The notes under the pieces are model-generated. The model was not told where the DNA came from and ran no database searches. It saw only the letters and a program-made list of their open reading frames with translations. A program made the translations under genes and the position numbers. Shown piece by piece: positions 12,238-20,116 of a stretch of 64,000 nt of DNA (positions within the stretch are counted from its first letter, which is position 1; every line of letters starts with the position of its first letter). The DNA comes from Paenibacillus marchantiophytorum (lineage in GTDB: Bacteria > Bacillota > Bacilli > Paenibacillales > NBRC-103111), in NCBI RefSeq assembly GCF_014640555.1, contig NZ_BMHE01000002.1, forward strand, positions 107,890 through 171,889, in the 5' to 3' direction.

Positions 12238-13347
12238 ATGTGGAAAAGGCTCAAAGTAGCGGCAATAGGTAGCATGGTCGTCATGATGGCGACTACGACA
12301 GCTTGTGGGAGCAATCATGTGAGCCCCAAAAATTCTGTTCAACCCCTTAATTCACCGACTCAATCAGGTACGGGCAATCCAACAGCACAGAGCTTATCGC
12401 AACCGGGCGGCAGCGTGAACAGATTAGGTAATGACGATGCTGTAATCCCAATTAAAGTGATTAACAATGTCAATTATGTTGATGCTCGTGAACTCATCCA
12501 AACGCTTAAATTCCAGTCAGATTTGGATGGAGCCAGCCAAAAGCTTTTAATCGGCGATAATGATGCAAACTACGAATTGCAGTTGAACTCAACGAAAGCG
12601 AAGAAAGACGGGTACGACATTAAGGTCAGCCAGCCTTTTATCAAAGAAGGGGACGCTGCTTACTTGCCAGTTTCCTCGCTGGCCGATTTATTTCAAGATG
12701 ACATGTCGTATGAAGTGAGCGGCAATCAGGTGAAAATTCATCCATCTCCAGTCGCCCCAATTGCCAATGAAGATGCAGATGACCCGCGAGGCAATTCGCC
12801 GGAGCTTGCTTTCGGGGAGGATCCTGACGACCCCTTCAAAGGAGAAGGAAAGGGTGCTAATCCCGCTTCGAAGAATGTACAAAGTGAAGACGAGCTCCAA
12901 GTATGGTCGCCTTCTGGGCAAGAGGAGGTGCGACCTGTGATCAAAAACATTGATATTAATGGAATGGTCAATAAAGGCAAGCAATATATGGGTGTAAAAT
13001 ATAAGTTCGGTACCGGTCCCTATCCCCAAACAGGGAAATTCGACTGTTCCACATTTACGCAGTATGTATATGGGAAATATGGCGTTAAGCTTCAGCGACT
13101 TGCCCGCGAACAAGCAGCGGAAGGTACATTAGTAAGCCGAAAATCTTTGCGAAAAGGCGATTTAATGTTCTTCTACGTGCCAGGTCGATTCAAGAGCAAC
13201 AAGACGGTTGGACATGTAGGGATTTACATTGGAAATATGCAGATGCTGCACGCATCACCGGAACCCAAAGATGGCGTTCAAATCTCAAGTATCGATAAAG
13301 CCTATTGGAAAGCAACCTTTCTTAAAGCGAAACGTTTTGTATATTAA
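12238..13347 (+). CDS. NlpC/P60 peptidoglycan hydrolase lipoprotein with stalk domain
   Basis: Probable cell-surface endopeptidase, 369 residues. A signal peptide ends at TTAC (C23), suggesting a lipoprotein. Residues about 68-170 resemble the copper-amine-oxidase-N-like stalk domain found on many Paenibacillus surface proteins. A disordered acidic linker follows (about 171-235), then an NlpC/P60 domain with catalytic C270 (FDCSTF), H326 (GHVGIYIG) and H338 (MLHAS). AAAGGAG precedes the start. The gene is probably monocistronic, with a terminator just downstream. Confidence 0.88.
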   Translation: MWKRLKVAAIGSMVVMMATTTACGSNHVSPKNSVQPLNSPTQSGTGNPTAQSLSQPGGSVNRLGNDDAVIPIKVINNVNYVDARELIQTLKFQSDLDGASQKLLIGDNDANYELQLNSTKAKKDGYDIKVSQPFIKEGDAAYLPVSSLADLFQDDMSYEVSGNQVKIHPSPVAPIANEDADDPRGNSPELAFGEDPDDPFKGEGKGANPASKNVQSEDELQVWSPSGQEEVRPVIKNIDINGMVNKGKQYMGVKYKFGTGPYPQTGKFDCSTFTQYVYGKYGVKLQRLAREQAAEGTLVSRKSLRKGDLMFFYVPGRFKSNKTVGHVGIYIGNMQMLHASPEPKDGVQISSIDKAYWKATFLKAKRFVY

Positions 13348-13350
13348 CAT

Positions 13351-13399
13351 GCAAGAGGCTGTCTCCAAAGGGTGAAAACCTGAGGAGCAGCCTCTTTGC
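13351..13399 (+). terminator. Terminator after the NlpC/P60 lipoprotein
   Basis: A GCAAGAGGCTG / CAGCCTCTTTGC stem with a long 26-nt loop. A similar GAGGCTGC hairpin lies downstream of nagA. Confidence 0.7.
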
Positions 13400-13425
13400 T
13401 ATGTTGACGGAAGTGGTGCTGAGCT

Positions 13426-13552
13426 GCCGACCCGCTGAGCCGTCGAGCCCTGCCGACCTGCCGACCCGCTGAGCCGTCGAGCCCTGCCGACCTGCCGACC
13501 CGCTGAGCCGTCGAGCCCTGCCGACCTGCCGACCTCGCCGAGCCGTTGAGCC
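13426..13552. repeat. GC-rich 34-bp minisatellite
   Basis: Three perfect copies of a 34-bp unit beginning GCCGACCCGCTGAGCCGTCG at 13426, 13460 and 13494, followed by a diverged partial copy. The GC content is far above the surrounding DNA. A frame on the minus strand through it (Gly/Arg/Ser repeats) has no ribosome binding site and looks spurious. Confidence 0.92.
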
Positions 13553-13570
13553 CCGCCCCAGCACAATCTT

Positions 13571-13754
13571 TAATGAACTGTGTGATGCTTATAGACGAGA
13601 AAATAGCTTTACTGGAGATTTAATGAACCGACAAGGTGTTAAGGAGTAGTTTATAGGTGGAATAGTGATCGATTACTTGAAATAGCGCATCGGGAATTCG
13701 TTAGATATTTTGACTGCACCATTTTGATCAAATAAAGGTTATTGAGTTCGTAAG
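13571..13754. repeat. Four-arm palindromic intergenic repeat, family A copy A4
   Basis: A diverged single copy of the core in the 1-900 array. Arms: TAATGAACTGTGTGATGCTTATAGA (13571), TAATGAACCGACAAGGTGTTA (13621), then inverted AATAGCGCATCGGGAATTCGTTAG (13681) and AAATAAAGGTTATTGAGTTCGTAAG (13730). A GC-rich hairpin-forming tail (GGCCTTTTGAGGCGGCCCC) follows. Nothing coding is seen from 13400 to 13884. Confidence 0.88.
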
Positions 13755-13884
13755 GGAGCGTAGCTCAAGGTCCAACGGCCTTTTGAGGCGGCCCCCTTTT
13801 ATTATTTTACTGACATAATGAAACAAATCGGTTGCTCCTGCGTTTTACTTAGTATGTAGTTATGGTTAAAGGAGGAACAATCGG

Positions 13885-14106
13885 ATGACTATTACGCTCT
13901 ACGAAAAATTGGCGGACGGACAGCTTCAGAAAATCAGTGATCGTCCTTGGGATGATAAATTAGTTCAAGCATTAAATGCAGCTAATTTCGTGCTGGTTGG
14001 CGGCAAGGAATATGAAATGATTGAAGGCAGGTTGAATTTGGATTTGGATGTATTTGAAATATTACTCGTGACGGTTAGTTTAGATGGGGGCGTGAGTCGG
14101 CCGTGA
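13885..14106 (+). CDS. Small hypothetical protein, first gene of the ATP-grasp/DUF350 operon
   Basis: A 73-residue soluble protein I do not recognise, starting MTITLYEKLADGQLQKIS. It has an excellent AAAGGAGG site and its stop overlaps the next gene's GTG start by 4 bp, so it is expressed as part of the operon. The predicted secondary structure is mixed, with a hydrophobic ANFVLVGGKEYEM strand segment. Confidence 0.7.
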   Translation: MTITLYEKLADGQLQKISDRPWDDKLVQALNAANFVLVGGKEYEMIEGRLNLDLDVFEILLVTVSLDGGVSRP

Positions 14107-14909
14107 AACGACCGCTTAAAGTCCTATCCGCGTCATTAAGCCTGTTCATTGCCGGTCATCTCTTGCTGCTTCCGGCACATGCCGCGGAGTCGCCTAACCC
14201 CAATACCGGGGCAGCGAAACTGGTGGAATGGTCTTCAGATGAGGTGAAATCCTATTATGATCCATCGACGGATTGGAACATTCCTTTATTATCAGCTAAG
14301 CCAGCTGCTTCTCCAACACCTACGGGCACTGGCGGGACGGTAGGCAGTACTGCTCCCATTATCGTGAATCAAGTTAGTGGCGGAAGTGGTTTTGGTTGGG
14401 ATGATTTGTTGCTTTATGGTTTGATTATTAATAGTGTAAGTCCTTATTCTTCAAGTAGTTGGGGGAATAATCACCGATCTTATTATTATCGTTCCAATAC
14501 GCCTTATGTGACCAAAACGTACCAACCGAGCACCTTCTCCAATCGTTCCACGACGAAAACACCGACGACATCCAGTGGCACGGGGACTTTTACGACGAAT
14601 AAATCTTCAACTAGCAAGACGGGATCGACGGGCACCTCCGGAACGGCTGCTGGGTCTAAGTCGACTACTGGTGCCGTTTCAGGAACGACTGGTGTGGCAG
14701 GAACTACGGGAGATACGGCAGGGAAGAAAGGAACGACTGAGTCAACAGGAACAACAGCAGGGAAGACAGGATCATCAGGCACTTCAGGATCGGTCAGCAA
14801 CTCCGGAACATCCAGTTCCAAATCAACATCAACGTCATCCGGCAGCATAGGCGGCAAATCAAGCGGCTTCAGTTCCTCATCGGGCTCCTCGTCCAGTTCA
14901 GGGGGTTAG
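14103..14909 (+). CDS. Secreted Ser/Thr/Gly-rich low-complexity protein
   Basis: 268 residues from a GTG start overlapping the previous stop. A clear signal peptide (KRPLKVLSASLSLFIAGHLLLL, cleavage likely after AHA near residue 28) precedes a short conserved-looking region (WSSDEVKSYYDP, then GGSGFGWDDLLLYGLIINS near 96). A Tyr/Ser-rich patch (YYYRSNTPY) follows, then about 120 residues of Ser/Thr/Gly repeats ending GSSSSSGG. Composition and position beside a GSP-synthase-like ATP-grasp recall the secreted YgiB/YjfM partners in Proteobacteria. That is an analogy, not a detected homology. Confidence 0.75.
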   Translation: MKRPLKVLSASLSLFIAGHLLLLPAHAAESPNPNTGAAKLVEWSSDEVKSYYDPSTDWNIPLLSAKPAASPTPTGTGGTVGSTAPIIVNQVSGGSGFGWDDLLLYGLIINSVSPYSSSSWGNNHRSYYYRSNTPYVTKTYQPSTFSNRSTTKTPTTSSGTGTFTTNKSSTSKTGSTGTSGTAAGSKSTTGAVSGTTGVAGTTGDTAGKKGTTESTGTTAGKTGSSGTSGSVSNSGTSSSKSTSTSSGSIGGKSSGFSSSSGSSSSSGG

Positions 14910-14913
14910 TTCA

Positions 14914-16110
14914 GTGGTTTTTGAAGTGAGGGGCACACCGTCCCCAGAGAGAGAAGCAAGAGTGTACCAGCTGGCAGAGTTGGGCTTTACGTGGGCTGAT
15001 TTGGAAGAAGAGACATACTGGATTGATCAGCTCGTGATGATGGAACGAAAATCATACGATGAATTAATTCATGCCGCTGAGCATCTATGGCGTGTGTTTG
15101 ATAAAGCAGTTCGGTATGTCAAAGGGAATCGCGACTACTATGAACAATTATCGATTCCTGAAGTTCTCTGGGATGGGTTGGATCGATTAGAACTTAACGC
15201 GGAGGGATTCATCAGCCGATATGCGCGGTTTGATTTTACAGTGAATCAAGAAGGTCAAATTAAATTGCTGGAGCTTAATGCGGATACACCAACTGGCTAT
15301 GTGGAAGCCGCGATAGCCACACCGTGGTTATGCCGAGAGCAAGGCTTGGACTCGCCGAATGAAGCGATGAAGGATTTGATCCGAGCTGCTTGGGACATTG
15401 AAGCGCCTGATCACGCGGCTTGCATTGCTTATGGCAAGCATGTGGAAGATACAGGGACTCTGGATGCCTTAGTTGCTCATAGCGGAAGACAGATAACATG
15501 CGTGGACTGTCTTGACCTCTGGATTGATGAAGGTGTCGTTAAAGTTGGCCAGGATCACATCATAACGAAAATGTTTGCGCTTTATCCCAAGGAATGGATG
15601 GGGGTCGATGAAGGCGGTGAGGCGTTCTCTTATGCGATCGAAGAGCGATTCATCGAATTATTCAATCCTTTGCATGCGGTAATTATCCAATCTAAAGGGC
15701 TGCAAGCTTTCATCTGGGGCTTGCACGAGGAGCATTCGGCCTATTTCACAGAGGAGGAGCATCGCGCCATACGAACGTATATGCTGCCTACCTACACAGC
15801 ACCAAAGCTCAAAGGAGACTATGTATCCAAGTCGATGTTCGGCAGGGAGGGCGGCTCCGTAGAGCTTTATAACGCTCAAGGAGACATTGAAGTCAAAGAT
15901 GAAGTAGGCTTTGACACAAGTGTGTTCTTTCGTCGCGTGTATCAAGAGCGTGCTGACTTGCCTGAACTCACTTTCGCCCACGGGAAGAGGTATCTGCTGA
16001 CAGGACTTTTCGTTCTGAATGGAACGCCTTGCGGGCTTTTAGGAAGAGCAGGTGGCATTATTACAGGAAATTCGAGTCAATTTGTAGCGATTGGAGTGAA
16101 AGCAACTTGA
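14914..16110 (+). CDS. Glutathionylspermidine-synthase-like ATP-grasp ligase (YjfC/YgiC type)
   Basis: 398 residues. The GSP-synthase C-terminal ATP-grasp fold is marked by RYARFDFTVN and LLELNADTPTGYVEAA (about residues 105-131), and late by YLLTGLFVLNGTPCGLLGR. Such enzymes form amide bonds using ATP; the substrate of the stand-alone YjfC/YgiC group is unknown. No amidase domain is present, so this is not a bifunctional Gsp enzyme. A GTG start with GGGGG 8 bp upstream follows the preceding stop by 4 bp. Its TGA overlaps the TTG of the next gene. Confidence 0.85.
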   Translation: MVFEVRGTPSPEREARVYQLAELGFTWADLEEETYWIDQLVMMERKSYDELIHAAEHLWRVFDKAVRYVKGNRDYYEQLSIPEVLWDGLDRLELNAEGFISRYARFDFTVNQEGQIKLLELNADTPTGYVEAAIATPWLCREQGLDSPNEAMKDLIRAAWDIEAPDHAACIAYGKHVEDTGTLDALVAHSGRQITCVDCLDLWIDEGVVKVGQDHIITKMFALYPKEWMGVDEGGEAFSYAIEERFIELFNPLHAVIIQSKGLQAFIWGLHEEHSAYFTEEEHRAIRTYMLPTYTAPKLKGDYVSKSMFGREGGSVELYNAQGDIEVKDEVGFDTSVFFRRVYQERADLPELTFAHGKRYLLTGLFVLNGTPCGLLGRAGGIITGNSSQFVAIGVKAT

Positions 16111-16754
16111 AAAAAAGGCGAATTTGGATTTTTATCGTCGTCTTCATCGTACTTATTTTAATCATTCGTGCATGCAGTGTAGCCTCTAATAAGACACCAT
16201 CCGTGCTCAGCAAGGGGTCATCGGGAAATGCAGCGACCGTAAGCGGTGCGAATGGGGAAGTGCCTTGGGATTATCAGGTCCAGCAAGCGAAGGTAGGAGA
16301 TCTGTTGGATGGCGATATGGTGCTGCTGCCTAATAATGAACGGATTTCCAATGATCAAAGTTTTGCAACGGGAGATCAAGTTTGGGTGCTTACTTATATG
16401 CAAGCGACCATGAAAACAGACAGCCAAGGGAAGAATGATGTGACGTTGTCACAGTGGAAACCGATCAAGACGTTCAAGACCAAGGAAGAAGCAGATAAGG
16501 ATCTGGCTGAGCTGAAAGTGGAGATCAAAACGGATGTGAAGTTAATCGGTGTGTATAAAACGGAGTTGGAGGGCAAGTTTCGTTATTTCGCGGTGGCCGA
16601 AATGCCAACAGGACAGAAAGTGAAGCAGCCTATTCCAGAGGAACGCTATCAAAGCTTTAAAGATAAAAAGGAAGTGCCTGTTGTTTTGGAAGAAGTTCAT
16701 GATTTCAGCAATTATGATCAATCGATGGCGAAATTTCGGGGGTGGGCGGAATGA
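16107..16754 (+). CDS. Membrane-anchored hypothetical protein
   Basis: 215 residues from the TTG at 16107, preferred over an in-frame ATG at 16029 because GGAG lies 10 bp upstream and the start couples to the ATP-grasp stop (TTGA). KKRRIWIFIVVFIVLILIIRAC is a single N-terminal membrane anchor with basic residues in the cytosol. The outside part (about 35-215) is polar, with VGDLLDGDMVLLPNNERI, WVLTYMQATM and FRYFAVAEMPTG strands. The fold is not recognised. Operon context suggests it works with the DUF350 protein. Confidence 0.7.
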   Translation: MKKRRIWIFIVVFIVLILIIRACSVASNKTPSVLSKGSSGNAATVSGANGEVPWDYQVQQAKVGDLLDGDMVLLPNNERISNDQSFATGDQVWVLTYMQATMKTDSQGKNDVTLSQWKPIKTFKTKEEADKDLAELKVEIKTDVKLIGVYKTELEGKFRYFAVAEMPTGQKVKQPIPEERYQSFKDKKEVPVVLEEVHDFSNYDQSMAKFRGWAE

Positions 16755-17140
16755 TAGTTTTGAACGTTGTGATCAGTTTATTCGTGATAGTGCTTCTGCA
16801 ATTTGGAGGTATGTATATATTTAGTTTAATGACGCCTTATCGGGATATGGAGGAGATCAACAATGGGAATGTCGCTGTTAGTCTTGCCATGGGCGGGAAG
16901 TTTGTGGCGACCGGGATCATATTAGGGATTGCTGCTTATACGAATTCGTCAATTTGGCATATGAGCATGTGGTTCGCTGTGGGGTATGTTTGTTTAGTAG
17001 CAACGTACTGGGTTTTTGATTGGTTGACGCCGGGCGTGAAGCTGTCGGATCAATTAAAAGAGGGGAATGTGGCGGTTGGCACCCTGCTGGCTGCGGTCTA
17101 CATTGGCATTGCTATCGCAGTCAGCAGTTTGATTATTTAA
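16751..17140 (+). CDS. DUF350 family membrane protein (YjfL-like)
   Basis: About 129 residues with four hydrophobic segments arranged as two repeats. Each repeat carries the family's ENGNVAV-type motif: INNGNVAVSLAMGG after TM1 and LKEGNVAVGTLLAA after TM3. DUF350 proteins recur beside GSP-synthase-like ATP-grasp genes in many bacteria, and their function is unknown. The ATG at 16751 overlaps the preceding stop (ATGA); a GTG three codons upstream is possible. It is the last gene of the operon and converges on the HD-GYP gene. Confidence 0.85.
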   Translation: MIVLNVVISLFVIVLLQFGGMYIFSLMTPYRDMEEINNGNVAVSLAMGGKFVATGIILGIAAYTNSSIWHMSMWFAVGYVCLVATYWVFDWLTPGVKLSDQLKEGNVAVGTLLAAVYIGIAIAVSSLII

Positions 17141-17156
17141 TCGCTGAGGTTCACTG

Positions 17157-18209
17157 TTAAATCGCAATTTGTTTGATTTCGATATCCTGCAGCTGGGACA
17201 GATCTAAGAATTCATTGTTAATATTAATGAGCGGTCGGAAGAAATCGGAAGGATTGGTCATCACAATCGTGCCGATACGTCCATCGCTCAAAGATACTTT
17301 TTTGCCGATAAAGTTGGGAATCATGTTGCGGATAAACACTTGGGTAATCTTCGGGTCAAGCTGCCCAAAGCTCATTCGGTGAAGTTCTTTGAGCACGATA
17401 AGCAGATCGCGTTTCTCCTGGTATACGCGTTTGCAGATCATGGCGCTGTAGACGTCCGCAACGGCAATAATCAGAGAAAAAGAATGGATTTCCGTACTTT
17501 TTTTGCGCATCGGATAACCAGAGCCATCCATGCGTTCATGATGTTGAAGCGCCACAAGGGCAAGTGTGTTGTCCTTCATCGAGCTTTTAATGATTTCGTA
17601 GCCGTAAATGGTGTGTTTCTGGATTTCATTGTACTCATCATTGGTTAATTTGGCAGGCTTATTCAGGATATCCGGGTCAATTTTGCATTTGCCGATATCA
17701 TGCAGATAGCCTGCTTTTCCTATGTAAAGGGCATCTTTTTCGCTTTTGTTCATCCATTTGGCAATATAGTAGGAAAGCATCCCGACCTGAACACTGTGCT
17801 GGTAGGTGTAATCGTCTTGACTAGTTAAAGAAAGCAGCAAAGAAACAACGTCTTTCTCTTCCTGAAAACTATCGATAAGCGGATTGAAAGCGGATTCCAC
17901 TAAGTCGTTGTCAATAGATCCGCCTGTGCTGACAGAAGTGAAGATATCTTTGATGGCAGTGATCGAGTTCTGGAAATTCAATAATTGCGATTCGTTGGCT
18001 TGCCGATTGGGAATCTCGTTATGCTCTGTCAGATCGAGCCCATTCGCTCTGGGCTCGATATCGACATAATCTACATTGTGGCGATTGAGCATATGAATAT
18101 CACTTGCATCCAAAACCGTTCCGGCTGAGAGCAGATGAAGTCCTACCGTATTGTAGGAATCAGAAAGCAGTTTATCACCGACGATTAATTGCAAGACGTG
18201 TATACGCAT
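17157..18209 (-). CDS. HD-GYP domain phosphodiesterase 1
   Basis: 350 residues. An N-terminal region of about 60 residues (LLSAGTVLDASDIHMLNRHNVDYVDIEP) resembles the DUF3391-like lead of other HD-GYP proteins. The HD-GYP domain runs from about 135 to 310: HSVQVGMLSYYIA, GYLHDIGKCKIDPDIL, HTIYGYEI, LQHHERMDGSGYP, IIAVADVYSAM. These enzymes hydrolyse cyclic di-GMP or related dinucleotides; all metal-ligand motifs are present. No signal peptide or membrane segment is seen, and AGGAGAGG precedes the ATG. A paralogue lies at 22818. Confidence 0.9.
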   Translation of the reverse strand: MRIHVLQLIVGDKLLSDSYNTVGLHLLSAGTVLDASDIHMLNRHNVDYVDIEPRANGLDLTEHNEIPNRQANESQLLNFQNSITAIKDIFTSVSTGGSIDNDLVESAFNPLIDSFQEEKDVVSLLLSLTSQDDYTYQHSVQVGMLSYYIAKWMNKSEKDALYIGKAGYLHDIGKCKIDPDILNKPAKLTNDEYNEIQKHTIYGYEIIKSSMKDNTLALVALQHHERMDGSGYPMRKKSTEIHSFSLIIAVADVYSAMICKRVYQEKRDLLIVLKELHRMSFGQLDPKITQVFIRNMIPNFIGKKVSLSDGRIGTIVMTNPSDFFRPLININNEFLDLSQLQDIEIKQIAI

Positions 18210-18257
18210 AGAAGTTCCTCTCCTAGTCCTAATATCAGTAGGTATATCGTATTAATA

Positions 18258-19322
18258 CTACATCCCAATATAACGGCTGTAAAGACTTTTGGCCTGAATT
18301 AAATCATCCGTTCCCTGAATCAGAACACGGCCTCCCGGGAAAATGATCAACTGCAAATCAGGAGCGGCTTGGAACTTCAATAGAAAGCGATTTTTCTCAA
18401 CGGGCCCCAGCGGTTTCAAGCGTTCTTCCCAGTACTCAAGCTGTTTGGTGGAAGGAACAACAGGATGGATTTGAACGGAATTTCGTCCGCATAAGGATTG
18501 GATCGTGTCGCTTTCTATGCTGGCTTCCAAGTAGTCATATTGCTTCATAGCGCAAGCAGGACAGTCTGGTTTCTTAGCACTATCTACACGGATGGCGGAT
18601 TGCTGATTGAACCAGAGGTCCCATTGCTGCATTTTGAGATTCAACTGTTCCTGGGCGCCTACAAGCAGTTTAAGAGCTTCGGTTGCTTGAAAGGAAGCAA
18701 CGATATGAATGATTCCGCCGATCACACCGGCTGTATCGCAAGTTTCTGTCGTGCCTGCTGCGGGAGCTTGTGTGAACAAGCAGCGTAAGCATGGCGTTTG
18801 TCCAGGAATAATTGTCAAAGAGACACCTCTGGAAGCGACGGCGCCGCCATAGATCCAAGGTATCCCCAGTTTGATGCTGACATCATTAATAAGAAAGCGA
18901 ACCGAGAAGTTATCTGTTCCGTCCAAGATGAGATCTACACCGCTTAACAATTCTTCCGCGTTCGTAGCGTTAAGATCAGTGACATGAGGTTCAATGCGAA
19001 CCAGAGAATTAACAAGCTCAAGCCGTTTTGCAGCAGCTATGGCTTTGGGTGTTGTTGTGTTCGCATCCTCTTCATCATAGAGCATTTGTCTTTGTAAATT
19101 GCTGGTATCTACGAAGTCGCGGTCAATTAAACGCACGTATCCGACACCGGCACGTACCATATGATTGGCAAGCACGGTCCCGAGCGCCCCCATGCCAACG
19201 ATAGCGATCCGGCTATTCATTAGCTTGCGTTGTCCTTCCGTACCGATAGGGGAGAAAAGAATTTGGCGGGAATAACGAGAATCTATTGTATCGGTCTGTT
19301 CGCTATGTAAATGTGTGTCCAC
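18258..19322 (-). CDS. moeB: Molybdopterin-synthase adenylyltransferase MoeB (ThiF/MoeB family)
   Basis: E1-like enzyme that adenylates the MoaD C-terminus so that sulfur can be loaded. The 354-residue protein has the nucleotide loop GMGALGTVLANH near residue 43, RDFVDTSNLQRQ, zinc cysteines CLRC and CPAC, and the catalytic cysteine in TETCDTAGV. A C-terminal extension of about 85 residues (SLCGRNSVQI...) is usual in Bacillus ThiF/MoeB proteins. Start is GTG. It lies 21 bp downstream of the moaD-moaE fusion, which favours MoeB over ThiF. Confidence 0.82.
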   Translation of the reverse strand: MDTHLHSEQTDTIDSRYSRQILFSPIGTEGQRKLMNSRIAIVGMGALGTVLANHMVRAGVGYVRLIDRDFVDTSNLQRQMLYDEEDANTTTPKAIAAAKRLELVNSLVRIEPHVTDLNATNAEELLSGVDLILDGTDNFSVRFLINDVSIKLGIPWIYGGAVASRGVSLTIIPGQTPCLRCLFTQAPAAGTTETCDTAGVIGGIIHIVASFQATEALKLLVGAQEQLNLKMQQWDLWFNQQSAIRVDSAKKPDCPACAMKQYDYLEASIESDTIQSLCGRNSVQIHPVVPSTKQLEYWEERLKPLGPVEKNRFLLKFQAAPDLQLIIFPGGRVLIQGTDDLIQAKSLYSRYIGM

Positions 19323-19343
19323 GCGGGATCATCTCCACTCTTA

Positions 19344-20045
19344 TTATTCAGATAATGGCGTCTCAAGCGGGTTCCAAGGGCCAGTTTGACTGCCTTTCCA
19401 TTCGGAACCGTCTTCCCAAATTTCTTTTTTCCAAATAGGTACGATTTGTTTCAAGCGTTCAATCGCATAACGGCTGATTTCATAACAATCCGCACGGTGC
19501 GGAGAAGATACCGCTATGACTACGCTGGCTTCAGCAATCGCTACCTTGCCCAAACGATGGGTGATAGCGCACAGCGTGCCGGGCCATTTGGCGTCGATTT
19601 CTTGGCCGATGGCTTCCATTGTTTTCAAGGCCATGGGCGTGTAGGCTTCATATTCCAAGAGGACTGTACGCTGTCCATAAGTCATTTCGCGGGTTGTGCC
19701 GATGAAGGCAAGGGAAGCTCCGTGATTCGGATGGTTGACTTTGGCTGTCACAGCACCAACATCAATCAGTTCGTGTGTAATTTCATATAAGACGGGTTGT
19801 CCGCCTGAAACGGGTGGAATGAGAGCCAATTCATCGGAGGCTGTGACCCTCTCATGGTCGCCTGCATAGGCTTGATTTTTGGCGAAAAAGCAGGATTTCA
19901 GCTGTTCGGCAGCTGCGGGATAGCGGGTGGCGATCTGAGCTTTAAGGTCTTGAATAGCAATATGTTCTTCCTGAATTTCTATGAGTAGGACAGAAGTCCC
20001 GAACAGGTCAACCAGACCTGCGAATAGTTGGATGTGTAGGTTCAT
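19344..20045 (-). CDS. moaDE: Fused MoaD-MoaE molybdopterin synthase
   Basis: 233 residues joining both subunits of molybdopterin synthase. Residues 1-82 are a ubiquitin-like MoaD ending PPVSGG (81-82). Residues 86-233 are MoaE (EITHELIDVGAVTAKVNHPNHGAS, SSPHRADCYEISRYAIERLK, PIWKKEIWEDG with the active-site lysines). MoaD works through a free C-terminal Gly-Gly thiocarboxylate, here buried in the fusion, so cleavage after G82 or a special mechanism would be needed. A comparable fusion (MoaX of mycobacteria) is known to be processed. AGGAG precedes the ATG. It forms an operon with moeB. Confidence 0.9.
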   Translation of the reverse strand: MNLHIQLFAGLVDLFGTSVLLIEIQEEHIAIQDLKAQIATRYPAAAEQLKSCFFAKNQAYAGDHERVTASDELALIPPVSGGQPVLYEITHELIDVGAVTAKVNHPNHGASLAFIGTTREMTYGQRTVLLEYEAYTPMALKTMEAIGQEIDAKWPGTLCAITHRLGKVAIAEASVVIAVSSPHRADCYEISRYAIERLKQIVPIWKKEIWEDGSEWKGSQTGPWNPLETPLSE

Positions 20046-20088
20046 GGGTCTACTCCTAATAGCTTATAGGGTCGCAATCCCTTACAGC

Positions 20089-20116
20089 ATACCATATTTT
20101 CTTCTGAAAATGGTAT
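20089..20116. promoter_or_regulatory. Palindrome between moaDE and the nucleotidase gene
   Basis: ATACCATATTTTC / GAAAATGGTAT inverted repeat around TTCT, with a 2-nt bulge. It overlaps the TATAAT -10 (20114-20119) of the rightward gene and lies 44 bp from the moaDE start, so it could act as an operator for both divergent units. Confidence 0.5.

Noticed and set aside
13322..13564. Minus-strand 80-codon Gly/Arg/Ser-rich frame
   Set aside because: It is created by the 34-bp minisatellite, overlaps the end of the NlpC/P60 gene, and lacks a start signal.
14504..14857. Antisense frame rich in Val, Pro and Asp
   Set aside because: It is the complement of the Ser/Thr/Gly-rich tail of the secreted protein; low complexity keeps it open by chance.
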